Shown: positions 1-8,242, counted from the first letter of the stretch. The stretch: 52,647 nucleotides of DNA from Bacillota bacterium (GCA_023443285.1 JAEZVB010000093.1:1-52647), one strand, 5' to 3'. The notes: a model not told the origin generated them from the letters alone. Program-made: numbers and translations.

Positions 1-278
1 CCTGAATCCGAATAGATTACTGAACATACCGATCCCCAGTAAGGTATCCATAAGTTTTCTTTTACAGGACACAACAACGGAAAAACTTGTTCAGGGCTTC
101 CTGAAACATGCATGTGATATTTCTTTACTACTCTTTTACCTACAAAAGAATCTGGCATGAGTTTTGTTCCGATTATCGCAGGTTTGTGATTCCCATGTGG
201 AGCAGCATAAGAAATGTTTAATCCTAGGATGGTAATCAATACTGAGAGAACGAGTAATTTACATACTAATCTTTTCAT
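1..278 (-). CDS. Exported SRPBCC-like protein, partial (C-terminus outside window)
   Basis: Reading the minus strand from ATG at 278 gives an open frame that runs off the window edge. A GGAGG ribosome site lies at about 283-287. The start is a signal peptide: MKR, a hydrophobic stretch, then ISYAAPHG with a likely AxA-type cleavage. The mature part (GKRVVKKYH..., LLCPVKENLWIPYW, VIYSDSG) aligns clearly with the complete protein at 10989-11486 (GKRIVKSYH..., LLCPTKEIDWIEEW, LIYSESG), so the two are paralogues. The family looks like the SRPBCC/START ligand-binding fold. The signal peptide places this copy outside the cytoplasmic membrane; the other copy has none. Ligand unknown. Confidence 0.75.
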   Translation of the reverse strand, partial: MKRLVCKLLVLSVLITILGLNISYAAPHGNHKPAIIGTKLMPDSFVGKRVVKKYHMHVSGSPEQVFPLLCPVKENLWIPYWGSVCSVIYSDS

Positions 279-373
279 AATTTCCTCCTAAAATAAGTTT
301 TGTTATAGAGCAATGATGTTATCTTAAACCGTAAAGTAATAGACAGGTCAATAGAAAATCGTATCATTGAGGA

Positions 374-418
374 ATAAAAAAGAAGAAGCTGTGCAAAACC
401 CCGTTGGCACAGCTTCTT
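374..418 (-). terminator. Intrinsic terminator of the AEC carrier gene
   Basis: A stem of about 12 bp (gaagaagctgtgc at 382-394 pairing with gcacagcttcttc at 406-418) is followed on the minus strand by a run of T residues. It lies just past the stop of the minus-strand carrier gene. Confidence 0.75.
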
Positions 419-461
419 CCAATCACATTATTTTTTTATCTTTCACGAAGATCCCCTTAAT

Positions 462-1403
462 TTAATAACTTGTAAGAAAAGCAACCAAGGGCAATGTAGC
501 TAAGCAAAGTATTGTCGTAATCATGATAGCTCCAATCGCACATTCTTCGTCAGACTCATTCGTCCGCGCAAACATTGCAATCATTGCCATACTTGGCATT
601 CCTGCAATCATAGTAATAAACATAATAATCTCCATTTGCACATGGAAAAATCTAAGTATGTAAAATAAAAATAAAGGGACGGCTACCATTTTTACAACAG
701 CAATCGCATAGTACTCTATCTTTGTTAAAAATCTTCTTACATTACAAAAGCAAAAGGTTCCACCAATGTATATCAGCGATAGTGGTGTTGTCGCATCACC
801 AACAGCACCAAGAGCTTTATTTAACGTAGCAGGCAGCTTCCATTCCATCAACACAAACAAAATTGCTAACAGAATTCCCAGCATTGCAGGATTTAATACA
901 TTTTTGAGGTTTGCCGTTAACGAACTATGACCCAATTTTTTCTCCGGTATAGTGAGATAGAAGCCGAGAGTCCAAAGCATGATTTGATCAATGATGGTAA
1001 AAAGCGCCATGTAAAGCATTCCCCGTTCTGGCAGAATACCAAGAATCAACGGAATTCCGATAAAGCCAACATTGCCAAACATTGTTGACGCATGAAATAC
1101 ACGTCCATAATTTCCTTGTAAAGAAAATAATCGTTTAAGAATAAACCCAGCAAAAAAAAGTACTCCAAACATGAATATCGTAGATAAAACAACCTCTGTA
1201 AAACAAAAGAGCATATCGGCACGAGTTGCACCATTGATAGATTTATGAAAAATCATGACAGGAAGAATTAGCCGCATAATCAGCTTAGATAAATCACTCA
1301 GATAATTTTCATTCAAAGCTTTTATTTTTATTGCAATAATCCCTAACAAAATCATGACAGTGAAAATTTCCAATTGAGTAAGAACTAAATAAAATGACTC
1401 CAT
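462..1403 (-). CDS. AEC (auxin efflux carrier) family permease
   Basis: 313 residues, almost entirely hydrophobic, with about ten membrane segments in two five-helix halves joined by a polar stretch near residues 155-165. The pattern matches the AEC/Mem_trans family (PF03547), whose bacterial members export or exchange small carboxylates such as malate or malonate. Conserved-looking features are the N-proximal LPVMIFHKSI, the FGNVGFIGIPL stretch in the first half and GMPSMAMIAMFA near the C-terminus. ATG at 1403 has AAAGGAG seven bases upstream. It is monocistronic, with a terminator at 374-418. The substrate cannot be read from sequence. Confidence 0.85.
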   Translation of the reverse strand: MESFYLVLTQLEIFTVMILLGIIAIKIKALNENYLSDLSKLIMRLILPVMIFHKSINGATRADMLFCFTEVVLSTIFMFGVLFFAGFILKRLFSLQGNYGRVFHASTMFGNVGFIGIPLILGILPERGMLYMALFTIIDQIMLWTLGFYLTIPEKKLGHSSLTANLKNVLNPAMLGILLAILFVLMEWKLPATLNKALGAVGDATTPLSLIYIGGTFCFCNVRRFLTKIEYYAIAVVKMVAVPLFLFYILRFFHVQMEIIMFITMIAGMPSMAMIAMFARTNESDEECAIGAIMITTILCLATLPLVAFLTSY

Positions 1404-1483
1404 AAACTGCTCCTTTGTAAAATGTTTATTCTATAAGGGGGATAGTAACGCGCTATAATGCAAGAAAAAAAAGACGTTTAAGA

Positions 1484-1528
1484 ATGAGCCGATACAGTTT
1501 GCATGACTGTACCGGCTCATTTTTTTAT
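1484..1528. terminator. Stem-loop with T-tract, probable terminator
   Basis: Arms atgagccgatacag (1484-1497) and ctgtaccggctcat (1507-1520) pair at 13 of 14 positions, followed on the plus strand by seven T. No plus-strand gene ends here. On the minus strand the hairpin lies about 110 bases beyond the ferredoxin stop, with a T-run a few bases after it. Orientation is unresolved. Confidence 0.5.
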
Positions 1529-1627
1529 CAATAGTGTTTAAGGTATGACTTTTCCTCATTAAATGTTACACTTTAAAAAATGCAAATTACACAATAAAGT
1601 TGTACTGACGATCGGAAGCGATATGAG

Positions 1628-1831
1628 TTAATATGGCCGTATAGCATATTCTGGACAAATGTGAAGGCATTCACCGCATGCGATACATAATTCTAAGTCA
1701 ATATAAGCCTTATTATCGGCTTCGTAACTTATCGCCTCTGAGCAGCATACCTGGATACATTTACTACAGGTTCTACAAAGATACCTTAATACTTTCATTT
1801 TTTTTAGGCAAGTGTGCGTTTGATTTTGCAT
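1628..1831 (-). CDS. Small 2[4Fe-4S] ferredoxin
   Basis: 67 residues containing two cluster-binding motifs: C-R-T-C-S-K-C-I-Q-V-C (about residues 19-29) and C-I-A-C-G-E-C-L-H-I-C-P (about residues 48-59). This is the classic clostridial-type 2[4Fe-4S] layout. It serves as a low-potential electron carrier in the cytoplasm. The first motif ends CC instead of the usual CP, and there is a short polar N-terminal tail. The start at 1831 has an AGGA site eight bases upstream. No redox enzyme is adjacent, so the partner is unknown. Confidence 0.85.
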   Translation of the reverse strand: MQNQTHTCLKKMKVLRYLCRTCSKCIQVCCSEAISYEADNKAYIDLELCIACGECLHICPEYAIRPY

Positions 1832-1924
1832 AATATCACATCCTAAGTTAGAACATAACTAAAAAAGTTTTGATTAGGTTTGTTATATTATAATATTTCG
1901 CTATGCATTTGTCGAGATTTACCT

Positions 1925-2072
1925 ACCTTTACCGACATCAATGCCGAGTTTGCCAAAAACACCATGTTCAAAGAACGCATCGCCCACGGCATGATTAATC
2001 TTAAAGGCCACTGTAACCAATCAGGCAGGGACTTTAGTTATTGACGGCAAAGCAACCGTAATGAAGAAATAA
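1925..2072 (+). pseudogene. Remnant of a MaoC/PhaJ-like (R)-hydratase gene
   Basis: From 1925 the plus strand reads TFTDINAEFAKNTMFKER then IAHGMI, which resembles the active-site region of MaoC-type (R)-specific enoyl-CoA hydratases (Asp...His-Gly). The frame then breaks. In another frame from about 2004 it reads KATVTNQAGTLVIDGKATVM plus KK and a stop at 2070-2072, the typical C-terminal strand pair of the same family. The middle of the hotdog fold and the N-terminus are missing, so this is a decayed fragment with an internal deletion and frame change. It has no start or ribosome site. Family assignment rests on motif recognition. Confidence 0.65.
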
Positions 2073-2464
2073 TAGAAATGCTGTAGCCAGTTTGGCATTT
2101 AACTGCTTGACTTTAAGTAGATGGCCTTGTGTTGACGCTTACGTAAACTCACAGTTATGGATTTAATTAAAAGCCAGGCACCACGAGAGTTCGCGGTGTC
2201 CTGGCTTTTTGTATCCTACACACTGAACCTACACGGATCTACACGAAAATTACTTGAATCGGTTATGGAATATGTAGATGGAGAATATATTTTGCAGAAT
2301 GTTGCAATATTTAGGAGGAATTTGTCATTACAATAGGGAAATGCAAAATATCATATGTGGACTAAAGAACTATGTAAGAATCTTGCATTCAAAAAGCACT
2401 ACAAATTGCAGTTAAGAAATCGTTACTATATTTGATTTGTAGTCCTAAAATAGGGGGGATGACT
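2073..2464. other. Intergenic stretch before the receiver gene
   Basis: Apart from the terminator-like stem at 2169-2210, I see no gene or repeat. The A/T-rich sequence from about 2290 to 2450 presumably carries the promoter of the receiver/HD-GYP operon, but no clear -35/-10 pair stands out. Confidence 0.4.
2169..2210. terminator. Strong symmetrical terminator hairpin
   Basis: Arms aaaagccagg...cacc and ggtg.tcctggctttt form a stem of about 14 bp flanked by A-run on the left and T-run on the right, so it could act in both directions. It sits about 100 bp after the MaoC-like remnant and was perhaps originally that gene's terminator. Confidence 0.65.
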
Positions 2465-2830
2465 TTGCGCATTCTTATTGTAGATGACTCATTGTTAGTG
2501 AGAACACAGTTAAAAGATTTAATTTCGGGTGTTATTTCTGCCGAATTCGAAGAGGCAGTTAGTGGGGTTGAAGCGTTAGAAAAGCATCGTGTCTTTCAAC
2601 CACATGTTATTGTTTTAGATTATGTTATACATCCCCCCGATGGTTTAGCGATTCTTAAAATTCTGTCGAAAATTGATAATACAGTAAAAATAGTTATGAC
2701 CACTACTCTAGGGAGACAAAAATTTATTTATAAGGATTGTCTAGAAAACGGTGCCCTTGCGATACTTCCAAAACCTATAACTAAAGAGAATATTACAAAA
2801 ATATTTTCAGCCTTGAAGTTGAATAAGTAG
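2465..2830 (+). CDS. Stand-alone CheY-like response regulator receiver
   Basis: About 121 residues forming a single receiver domain. The acidic pair is in LIVDDS, the phospho-acceptor Asp in VIVLDYVIHPPDG, the switch Thr in VMTTTLG and the conserved Lys in LPKPI. There is no output domain, so it acts through protein contact. I prefer TTG at 2465: a six-G ribosome site ends at 2458, six bases upstream, whereas the in-frame ATG at 2432 has no site. The HD-GYP-like gene follows after 11 bases and also uses TTG behind a G-run, so the two form an operon and probably a phosphorelay/c-di-GMP module. Confidence 0.85.
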   Translation: MRILIVDDSLLVRTQLKDLISGVISAEFEEAVSGVEALEKHRVFQPHVIVLDYVIHPPDGLAILKILSKIDNTVKIVMTTTLGRQKFIYKDCLENGALAILPKPITKENITKIFSALKLNK

Positions 2831-2841
2831 GGGGATTAGCT

Positions 2842-3684
2842 TTGAGCAAAATTGCTATTGACCAGCTATGTGAAGGCATGATCTCAGATCAGACAGTTTA
2901 TAATGAGCAAGGTATTATTCTTGTTGCAAGTGGAGTTACCTTAACCAATTTTATAATTACGCAATTAAAAAAATTTGATATTGAAACCGTTAGTGTCAAA
3001 GATAAGGATGAGCTAATTCAAAATCTCAGCCCATGTACCTCCTCTGTCAAAAAAGCCATTGCTGCAGTGAAGGATATTACAGATGATATCTTGGATTGCA
3101 GGACAATTACTATCAAAAAAAATATTACAGCTATTGAAGAAATTATATCCTCTGCTTTAGATAAGTCCTTTGTCCAGGATATTATGGATACTTTTGCAAA
3201 AGACGAAATACTGTTCAAGCACAGTATTCGCACCGCTATATTCAGTACAAATATGGGGCTAATTAAGAGATACACTATTGATAATCTCGAAAAGCTTGCA
3301 ATATGCACTCTTTTGCATGACTGCGGTATGGAGAAAAAATTTAAAGAAAATGATTTAGAGCATTCGTTTTTAGGGTTTGAGAAATTACGAAAGAACCTTG
3401 ATATTGATATGTTAACAGCATTGGTTTGTTTGCAGCATCATGAACACTATGATGGCAGCGGTTTTCCATTTTCCTTCAGTCGCACACAGATTGCTGAGTT
3501 TGCCTCTCTGGTTGCTGTAGTCGATTATTATGATCGCTTATTGATAAAAAATGCTGATCCGCGCAAAGCGATGTTTAATACTATAGAGAAAAAAAACAAG
3601 CTATTTGCTCCCGATATGATCGAACTGTTTGGTTCGACTATTGATTGGGCTCGTTTTTACACTATACCAGCGAATATTCCCTAA
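2842..3684 (+). CDS. HD-GYP-type HD domain protein
   Basis: 280 residues. The N-terminal about 100 residues (AIDQLCEGMISDQTVYN...) resemble the DUF3391-like leader found before HD-GYP domains. The C-terminal half holds the HD core: LLHDCGM near residue 158, HSFLGFEKL, and LQHHEHYDGSGFPF near residues 200-212, then VAVVDYYDRLL. HD-GYP proteins hydrolyse cyclic di-GMP. Here GYP reads GFP and HDxGK reads HDCGM, so the lysine is lost and activity may be reduced or altered. The start is TTG at 2842 with a GGGGG site. It is the second gene of an operon with the receiver, which probably controls it. Confidence 0.8.
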   Translation: MSKIAIDQLCEGMISDQTVYNEQGIILVASGVTLTNFIITQLKKFDIETVSVKDKDELIQNLSPCTSSVKKAIAAVKDITDDILDCRTITIKKNITAIEEIISSALDKSFVQDIMDTFAKDEILFKHSIRTAIFSTNMGLIKRYTIDNLEKLAICTLLHDCGMEKKFKENDLEHSFLGFEKLRKNLDIDMLTALVCLQHHEHYDGSGFPFSFSRTQIAEFASLVAVVDYYDRLLIKNADPRKAMFNTIEKKNKLFAPDMIELFGSTIDWARFYTIPANIP

Positions 3685-3727
3685 TCCTATTCATTTCGTT
3701 ATTACCAGGGCATCTTAAACACTCTTA

Positions 3728-4485
3728 CTACTCACCTTTAAAGCGAACCACGAACTCAGTACCGTTTGACCCTGTCGTAAAATCAATGTTCGCATCGTGC
3801 CGCGCGGCAATACTGTAACATATCGGCTTTTTGGCGTTCCTCGCTTTCCCTTAAAGCTCTTTCAGCTAGAATCCGTTCGGTAATGTCCTGATTTACCCCG
3901 TATCTCTTCACAATATTGCCGGCAACGTCTCGGATAAAAGCTCCCCAACGTGCCCTTATGGTGCGGACTTCACCGTCACGTCGGATAATGCGGTGTTCGC
4001 GATGGCCTTGGGTGAGAGTTTGAGATGCTTCCAACACCATTTCCGCATCTTCCGGATGTACTAACTCCCTGATATACGTCTCCGGGGTCATAAAGCGGCC
4101 TTCTCTTTCCACGTTCGTGCCGTAGACAGCGTAAAACTCGTCACTAAATTCAAAAATAGCTTTCTTCTCATCGTATTCCCATGGTCCCATTTGAGCCAGT
4201 TTTGCCGCAATTGAAAGTTGATTTTTTTTTCACATCTTCCGGATATATAAACTCTCTGACATACGTTTCCGGATTCATAAACCGACCTTCTTTTTCCATG
4301 GTCCTACCGTAAATAGCATAAAACTCATCTTCGAATTCAAAAAGACCTGTGTTAGGATCGTATTCCCATGAACCTGGAGGAGCCACTTCTATTTTTTCAC
4401 CAATGATATTCTGCTCTTGGGTAGAATCTTGTAGCTCGAATTGGCTCGACTGGCAAGACTCATTTTCTGCTAGACTCGAAGACAT
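3728..4485 (-). pseudogene. Decayed tandem-PAS sensor histidine kinase
   Basis: From ATG 4485 (GGGGG site upstream) the frame encodes half a PAS domain: GSWEYDPNTGLFEFEDEFYA...YPEDV. It then hits nine A residues (coding strand, about 4222-4230) and drifts out of frame. Removing one A would continue into a second PAS domain (LAQMGPWEYDEKKAIFEF to GVNQDITERI, about 3820-4205). After RQKADMLQYC the reading frame changes again and a short tail, IAARHDANIDF...GTEFVVRFKGE, ends at a stop at 3728-3730. That tail matches the last strands of a histidine-kinase ATPase domain. The rest of PAS1, the HisKA region and most of the ATPase domain are deleted. Non-functional as a kinase. Confidence 0.75.
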
Positions 4486-4674
4486 ATTTTTGAATCCCCC
4501 AATTCTCCGTAAACTATTACGTTATCCTTGATTCACCGTGGCATACCTTGCCTTCCGACTCGTAAATCATTTCTATTAAAATACCACTATCTAAATTGGT
4601 GGAATATTTAATAATTCCTGTAATAATTTTTAAATATTTACATTCTTTCTATTTAATTGCATTTAACATCAATT

Positions 4675-4703
4675 AGACCAGCATATTGGAATTATGCTGG
4701 TCT
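4675..4703. terminator. Perfect 11-bp inverted repeat, possible weak terminator
   Basis: Arms agaccagcata (4675-4685) and tatgctggtct (4693-4703) pair perfectly around a 7-base loop just past the stop of the minus-strand methyltransferase gene. Neither strand carries a clear T-tract, so termination is only a likely role. Confidence 0.45.
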
Positions 4704-4739
4704 ACTATTATTGCGACTGCTGATTTAATTTTAAGCATG

Positions 4740-5486
4740 TTATCTTTTTCTTACTCGCAAAAAAATGAACTGGGGTTTTCGGGTCAGCTTTTCATATACT
4801 TCAGGATGTAATTCTTTGAATTTTTCTGTCGGCATAGGTTCTATTAGTTTCTCAATTATAAATCCCGCGTCTATTATAGGTGAGATTATTTCAGATAAAG
4901 GCCTTCTATAAAATTGGACTTTTACTTTTCCTATATCCGTTTCCCACTCATCTTCTACTATCTCCGTTAAAAAATAATTTTCTCTATTATAATATGTAAA
5001 ATCCATAAACGGATGATGCACAGAAAAAACTAAAGAACCTAATGGCTTTAATACTCTACTAAACTCAGCCATTACACGGTTCCAGTCTTTAATATAGTGA
5101 AGTGCTAAGGATGACACTATAACATCTATTGATTTATCCTCTATGAAATTTAGAGGTTCATTGAGATCAGCCCTTCTAATATCAGCCTTGTCACCAATTC
5201 TTTTCCTTGTCATTTTTATCATACTGGGACTAAAATCTATCGCTATTACCTTTGCATTATTGTCTAGCAACCATTTACTATACCATCCTGCAGCACACCC
5301 AGCATCTAGCACCTGCTTCCCTGCAATACTGGGAAGCAAAGATAGTGTAGCTGGTCTTTCATAGTATGCATTAAATGGTTTTGTATCAACACATTCAAAA
5401 TAATACTCCGCCATTTTCTCATAAGAATCAAAAGATATCGAGTCCTCATTTATCAATGGTTTACTATGTAGTAAATTTGTCAGCAT
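4740..5486 (-). CDS. Class I SAM-dependent methyltransferase
   Basis: About 248 residues. The SAM-binding glycine loop is VLDAGCAAGWYSKWL, followed by the acidic strand end VIAIDFSPSM, RRADLNEPL, and the post-IV region VIVSSLALHYIKDW. This is the Methyltransf_11/UbiE-like pattern. Substrate not predictable. The C-terminal tail is compatible with small-molecule methyltransferases. I take ATG at 5486, preceded by a G-rich GGGGGGAG stretch though with tight spacing; the frame is open to 5540, so the start is uncertain. The gene lies downstream of the HxlR gene on the same strand with about 140 bases between them. Confidence 0.8.
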   Translation of the reverse strand: MLTNLLHSKPLINEDSISFDSYEKMAEYYFECVDTKPFNAYYERPATLSLLPSIAGKQVLDAGCAAGWYSKWLLDNNAKVIAIDFSPSMIKMTRKRIGDKADIRRADLNEPLNFIEDKSIDVIVSSLALHYIKDWNRVMAEFSRVLKPLGSLVFSVHHPFMDFTYYNRENYFLTEIVEDEWETDIGKVKVQFYRRPLSEIISPIIDAGFIIEKLIEPMPTEKFKELHPEVYEKLTRKPQFIFLRVRKR

Positions 5487-5624
5487 TACTCCCCCCAAGA
5501 TGCGCTGGACTCTAAACCAATCGTATATTGTACTAAACAAAGACTCTTCTCATTTGCTAGGTGGGTAACGTATTTCGTAGACATTAGCATCACCTCATTT
5601 GTATAGCTACCCTTTAGGATTAGT

Positions 5625-5960
5625 TTACTCACCCTTCTCCAATAATATTTGTTCCCTCCCCCATTCTTGAATGGCCAGTATGGCGGGAACAAGCTTTCTT
5701 CCATGCTCCGTTAGAAAATATTCAACATGTGGTGGTATTTCTGAATGCTGAATGCGTTTGATAAGACCATATTCTTCTAAATCCTGCAAGGATCGCGTGA
5801 GCATAATGTTAGTAATTCCATGCAGCTGCTTTTTTAATTGATTGTAACGCAGCCCCCCACTCAATAAGTGCCATATAATTGGCATCCTCCATTTTCCGCC
5901 AATAATATTTAGTGCGTGCAACATTGGGCAATCATCACCATAAATATTTTTCCTATTCAT
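5625..5960 (-). CDS. HxlR-family winged-helix regulator
   Basis: 111 residues, the usual length for HxlR/YodB/HypR proteins. The core reads ALNIIGGKWRMPIIWHLL, YNQLKKQLHGIT, MLTRSLQDLEEYGLI and VEYFLTEHG. A Cys sits in the N-terminal DDCPM, equivalent in place to the redox-sensing Cys of YodB/HypR-type members. It is divergent from the flavoprotein at 6091. The 13-base element at 6000-6012 between them recurs beside the second HxlR gene (43268-43642). I infer that it represses the flavoprotein and perhaps itself in response to electrophiles or redox stress. Confidence 0.88.
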   Translation of the reverse strand: MNRKNIYGDDCPMLHALNIIGGKWRMPIIWHLLSGGLRYNQLKKQLHGITNIMLTRSLQDLEEYGLIKRIQHSEIPPHVEYFLTEHGRKLVPAILAIQEWGREQILLEKGE

Positions 5961-5999
5961 TTGCGACCATCTCCTTGACTACCTATTTAGGGCACAAAA

Positions 6000-6012
6000 A
6001 AGTGCGTACTTG
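6000..6012 (+). promoter_or_regulatory. Candidate HxlR operator (site 1)
   Basis: The sequence AAGTGCGTACTTG is an imperfect palindrome (10 of 12 positions in AAGTGCGTACTT). Its last bases overlap the -35 box of the flavoprotein promoter. The identical 13-mer lies at 43183-43195, inverted, at the same place relative to the second flavoprotein promoter. Confidence 0.6.
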
Positions 6013-6037
6013 TTTAATTGTTCCTTATTAGTATAAT
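6010..6037 (+). promoter_or_regulatory. SigmaA-type promoter of the flavoprotein gene
   Basis: TTGTTT at 6010-6015 and TATAAT at 6032-6037 are separated by 16 bases, about 50 bases before the start codon at 6091. The -35 overlaps the HxlR-associated 13-mer. Confidence 0.6.
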
Positions 6038-6090
6038 GATTCTATAAGCTAAAATCAATTATATAAGTGAAAGGGAGATGAAAGATTTAT

Positions 6091-6762
6091 ATGAACGTAA
6101 TTGCTATCAACGGAAGTCCGAGGAAAACTTGGAATACTGCTACATTATTGCATAAAGCTCTTGACGGAGCTAAATCTGTGGGTGCCGATACGGAACTCAT
6201 CGATTTATATGATTTGAATTTTAAGGGCTGCACCAGTTGCTTTGCATGTAAAAGAAAAGACTATAAGAATATTGGACAGTGTGTTATGAAAGATGACCTG
6301 ACGAATGTCCTGGATAAAATTTCAAAATGTGATGTCTTACTGCTGGGTTCCCCCATATATTTCGGTAATGTTACTGGTGAAATGCATTCATTTTTAGAAC
6401 GTCTGCTATTTGCAAGCATGACCTACAATGTCGGTCACGGCTCTGTTTTCAAAGGTAAGGTGTCTTCGGGGTTCATCTATACGATGAATGTCCCGGAGGA
6501 CATTTCTACAATGAATGTCCCCGCGGAACTTGTGAAATATTTAAACTATGAAGTTGTATTTCACTACTACCAAGATTGTTTGCGGATATTAAATGGAACC
6601 TCAGAATTTTTACTTTCCACCGATACCTACCAGTTTGATGATTACTCTAAGTATGAAGCTTCCATGTTCGACGAAAAACACAAGTTCCAAGTGAAAACAA
6701 AGCAATACCCCATTGACTGCCAAAAAGCCTTTGACATGGGTGCTAGACTGGCATCCAGATAG
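6091..6762 (+). CDS. Iron-sulfur flavoprotein / NADPH-dependent FMN reductase family
   Basis: 223 residues. The FMN-binding loop is INGSPRKTWNTATLL at the N-terminus, and LLGSPIYFGNVTGEM is the second flavin loop. Between them is a four-Cys cluster, CTSCFACKRK...GQC (C-x2-C-x2-C-x10-C), resembling the cluster motif of Isf-type iron-sulfur flavoproteins but with a longer last gap. The family carries out NAD(P)H or ferredoxin-linked reductions of quinones, oxygen species or drugs. It is divergent from an HxlR regulator and resembles in context the second flavoprotein at 42459-43040. The ribosome site GGGAG is 13 bases from ATG, rather far. Confidence 0.85.
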   Translation: MNVIAINGSPRKTWNTATLLHKALDGAKSVGADTELIDLYDLNFKGCTSCFACKRKDYKNIGQCVMKDDLTNVLDKISKCDVLLLGSPIYFGNVTGEMHSFLERLLFASMTYNVGHGSVFKGKVSSGFIYTMNVPEDISTMNVPAELVKYLNYEVVFHYYQDCLRILNGTSEFLLSTDTYQFDDYSKYEASMFDEKHKFQVKTKQYPIDCQKAFDMGARLASR

Positions 6763-6909
6763 TACTGCAGAGAAAAACCGTTCTTTCACTTCCCTACGTT
6801 CTATTTAAGGTATAACGCACTGGTCATATAAATAGGACAGGAAAATCAAGCTGCTACATAGAATATATATGTAAAATTTATTTGCATATATATATGGAGG
6901 CGAACTATT

Positions 6910-8145
6910 TTGCAGCTAAAAAAACTCACTGTGATAGCGGCTTTTTTTACATTTTTGGCGATTTTTGCCCAGGCTCAGGCAGCAAAAATCGAATGTATAT
7001 GGCCCAATGCTGAGGATGCCGTAATGTATGAATTCGAAGTTGCTACCGTCGCAGTTAGTAAGGATGTCCCGGCATCTGAAAAACATGTCGTGTATACAAC
7101 AACTAGCATTTATACGCCTGGCACTCAATTACCGATTTCCCTTCTTGAAGGCGAAGACCCCCAAAAGCTCTATTTCCGAGCCAGACCGCTAGATTTGGAT
7201 AAAAATCCGGTAGGCTCTTTTTCCAAGCCGGTACACCTAAGCGAGATGATCTTGAATCCTAAAAAACCAACACCTACGGCGCTTTATGCCGATCGTCCTG
7301 TGCCATTATATCCTGTATACTCTTGGATTCCGGTACTGGGAGCTGCCAAATACGAAATTGAAGTAACTGACCATTTACCAGAATCACTAAATGGGACAAA
7401 GCCCTCAAAATTTAGAATACGTTCCTATTTTATTGAGCAGGGTTTTGATTGTTATGATCAAAAGCCCTTCATAAATGAGGGAGTTTACTATTGGCGCGTT
7501 CTTGCTTATGATAAAAATAACCTGCCACTCGGAGTATATTCAGATCCAATAGTCTTTGAAGTAAAAACCAGCGGTTATGAATGGGCGACCTTCGGCGACA
7601 GTATCACTCATGGCGGCGGAGCTATATCAAACCCGCCTTCAGATGCCCGGTTTGATTACTCCTTCTATTTGCCGTACGAAGTTAAAAACCTAGGTAAAAG
7701 CGGTGATACGGCGGAAACATTGGAAAACCGCTTTGACCAAGAAGTACTGCCGTTCAAACCCAAATACTTACTTATTTTAGGAGGCAGTAACAGCATCAGG
7801 GGAGGAACAAGTGCAGAAGCGGTAATAAAATCATTGTCTGCTATTAGTAAGAAGTGCCAGACTAATAACATCAGACCCATTTTTTTGACCCTTCCGCCAA
7901 TAAACCCAGAGCGGATCGAACGCGTTTTCAATGAACAAACTGCTACAAACTGGCAAACTGAATTGGCTAAGGTAAATGAATTTATTAGGCTGCAGCCTGA
8001 TTCTGTCGATATCTACCCGTTGCTGGCTGATGAGCAAGGATTATTGCCCATAAACTACGCGCAAGATGGCCTACATTTAGATATATCTGGGAAGAAGATT
8101 ATTGGACGTGAAGTGTCTGATTATATTAAGGAGCATTCTTTGTAA
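6910..8145 (+). CDS. Exported SGNH/GDSL hydrolase with N-terminal repeat region
   Basis: 411 residues, TTG start with GGAGG ten bases upstream. A signal peptide (QLKKLTVIAAF...AQAQAA) is followed by about 200 residues of beta-rich sequence with two Fn3-like or sugar-binding-like repeats (IECIWPNAEDAVMYEFEV; YSWIPVLGAAKYEIEV). The C-terminal SGNH domain has block I FGDSITHGGG, block III LGGSNSIRG (where GxND is usual, Asn retained) and block V DGLHLD with the catalytic Asp/His. Likely an esterase or deacetylase acting on cell-surface polysaccharide or lipid. Monocistronic with its own terminator. Confidence 0.85.
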   Translation: MQLKKLTVIAAFFTFLAIFAQAQAAKIECIWPNAEDAVMYEFEVATVAVSKDVPASEKHVVYTTTSIYTPGTQLPISLLEGEDPQKLYFRARPLDLDKNPVGSFSKPVHLSEMILNPKKPTPTALYADRPVPLYPVYSWIPVLGAAKYEIEVTDHLPESLNGTKPSKFRIRSYFIEQGFDCYDQKPFINEGVYYWRVLAYDKNNLPLGVYSDPIVFEVKTSGYEWATFGDSITHGGGAISNPPSDARFDYSFYLPYEVKNLGKSGDTAETLENRFDQEVLPFKPKYLLILGGSNSIRGGTSAEAVIKSLSAISKKCQTNNIRPIFLTLPPINPERIERVFNEQTATNWQTELAKVNEFIRLQPDSVDIYPLLADEQGLLPINYAQDGLHLDISGKKIIGREVSDYIKEHSL

Positions 8146-8170
8146 CTTTTATTAATCATCTCATAGATTC

Positions 8171-8212
8171 AAAAAACCACTAGTTGTCTACAACAATTAG
8201 TGGTTTTTTTTA
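8171..8212. terminator. Shared bidirectional terminator
   Basis: The arms aaaaaaccactagttgt and acaattagtggttttttt pair over about 16 bases with A and T tracts on both sides. It sits between the convergent SGNH hydrolase and MocR genes. Confidence 0.85.
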
Positions 8213-8242
8213 TTCATAGCCATCCCTTGTATCAAACCAGTT

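Noticed and set aside
5486..5704. 72-codon minus-strand frame between methyltransferase and HxlR genes
   Set aside because: No ribosome site, overlaps the HxlR 3' end, and shows no family pattern.
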